Below are positions 63,722 to 64,000 of a stretch of 64,000 nt of DNA, one piece after another; position 1 is the stretch's first letter, and each line of letters opens with the position of its first letter. The notes under the pieces are model-generated. The model was given only the letters and a program-made list of their open reading frames with translations, had not been told where the DNA came from and searched no databases. The stretch is from Chryseobacterium sp. G0162. GTDB lineage: Bacteria; Bacteroidota; Bacteroidia; Flavobacteriales; Weeksellaceae. Position numbers and translations under genes: made by a program. The DNA lies in the NCBI RefSeq assembly GCF_003815715.1, contig NZ_CP033922.1:1315001-1379000 (forward strand). Direction: 5' to 3'.

Positions 63722-63972
63722 TCTCTGTCAATTTGTTAATCAAATTTACAAGACGAAAGGGAATTCCCGTTCAGATACGGCATGACTTTTTACCATGAAA
63801 AAGAATTAATAAGGATGAATTTTGCTTAGTAAGTACATTTTTGGGAGTGGCTGGGAAAAAACTCAAATTTTGAACTCTTCTATTTTATTAATACTAAGCA
63901 CTAATTCCAATGTATAAATATTCTGATACTTTGCTATAATTTATATTATTTTTATTATACGTAATCTCATTC

Positions 63973-63980
63973 TAACTTTG
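63973..63980 (+). promoter_or_regulatory. -7 box for a gene beyond the window
   Basis: TAACTTTG fits TAnnTTTG and faces right, 20 bp before the window end. No other feature is seen in 63749-64000, so this probably starts the next gene. Confidence 0.4.
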
Positions 63981-64000
63981 CAGAGTAAAATTTAAACAAT

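Overview
The window looks like a chromosomal segment of a Bacteroidota member of the family Weeksellaceae, most likely Chryseobacterium or a close relative. The evidence is low GC, promoters of the TTTG / TAnnTTTG type, Bacteroidota-only gene families (S46 dipeptidyl-peptidase, T6SSiii components, TssD-type Hcp, TssR), and a 16S 3' end reading CAUCUCAUUU in place of the usual CACCUCCUUU.

Layout. Positions 1-2366 hold the 5' end of a 23S gene, tRNA-Ala(TGC), tRNA-Ile(GAT) and a complete 16S gene, all on the minus strand, driven by three tandem promoters at 2512-2819. About 1.1 kb of repeat-rich noncoding DNA follows. Positions 3.9-17.5 kb carry housekeeping and accessory genes: M16 peptidase, polysaccharide deacetylase and GNAT pair, DPP11-type S46 peptidase, NlpE-like lipoprotein, MgtC-like protein, a probable orphan Imm22 protein and DNA polymerase I.

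Positions 17.5-44.2 kb, all minus strand, form a type VI secretion locus of subtype iii. It has three tssD (Hcp) genes, two vgrG modules, clpV/tssH with a lytic transglycosylase, tssR, a PKD-domain membrane protein and two TssO-like membrane proteins. The sheath and baseplate genes tssB, C, E, F, G, K and tssN are not in this window. Cargo sits behind each VgrG. VgrG1 is followed by a LysM protein, a PAAR-like (DUF4280) toxin and a probable immunity protein. VgrG2 is followed by three toxins that share a nearly identical N-terminal segment of about 50 residues but end in two metzincin-like proteases and one lipase-like hydrolase, each with its own candidate immunity gene. All three tssD promoters carry the same two-site, 21-bp-phased operator exactly 49 bp upstream of the -7 box. 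This is the strongest candidate for an undescribed regulatory circuit here. A divergent LuxR-type regulator (44418-45089) whose receiver has Glu in place of the phospho-acceptor Asp is an obvious candidate to act on it.

Positions 45.3-48.2 kb contain HU, a 29-residue basic protein, RNase G and an OsmC protein. Positions 48.4-54.8 kb form a curli (type VIII) cluster: a CsgD-like regulator with a degenerate receiver, csgA with 22-residue repeats, csgB, a CsgH-CsgE fusion, csgF, a CsgG fused to an outer-membrane barrel-like domain, and a TolB-like lipoprotein. The cluster is flanked by related dispersed repeats.

Positions 55.1-58.4 kb form a four-gene plus-strand operon (Nudix CoA diphosphatase, PlsC-like acyltransferase, lipoprotein, Mpl ligase). 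The rest holds a lipocalin-like lipoprotein, nitronate monooxygenase, aldo/keto reductase, GNAT, LysR regulator and a metallophosphoesterase.
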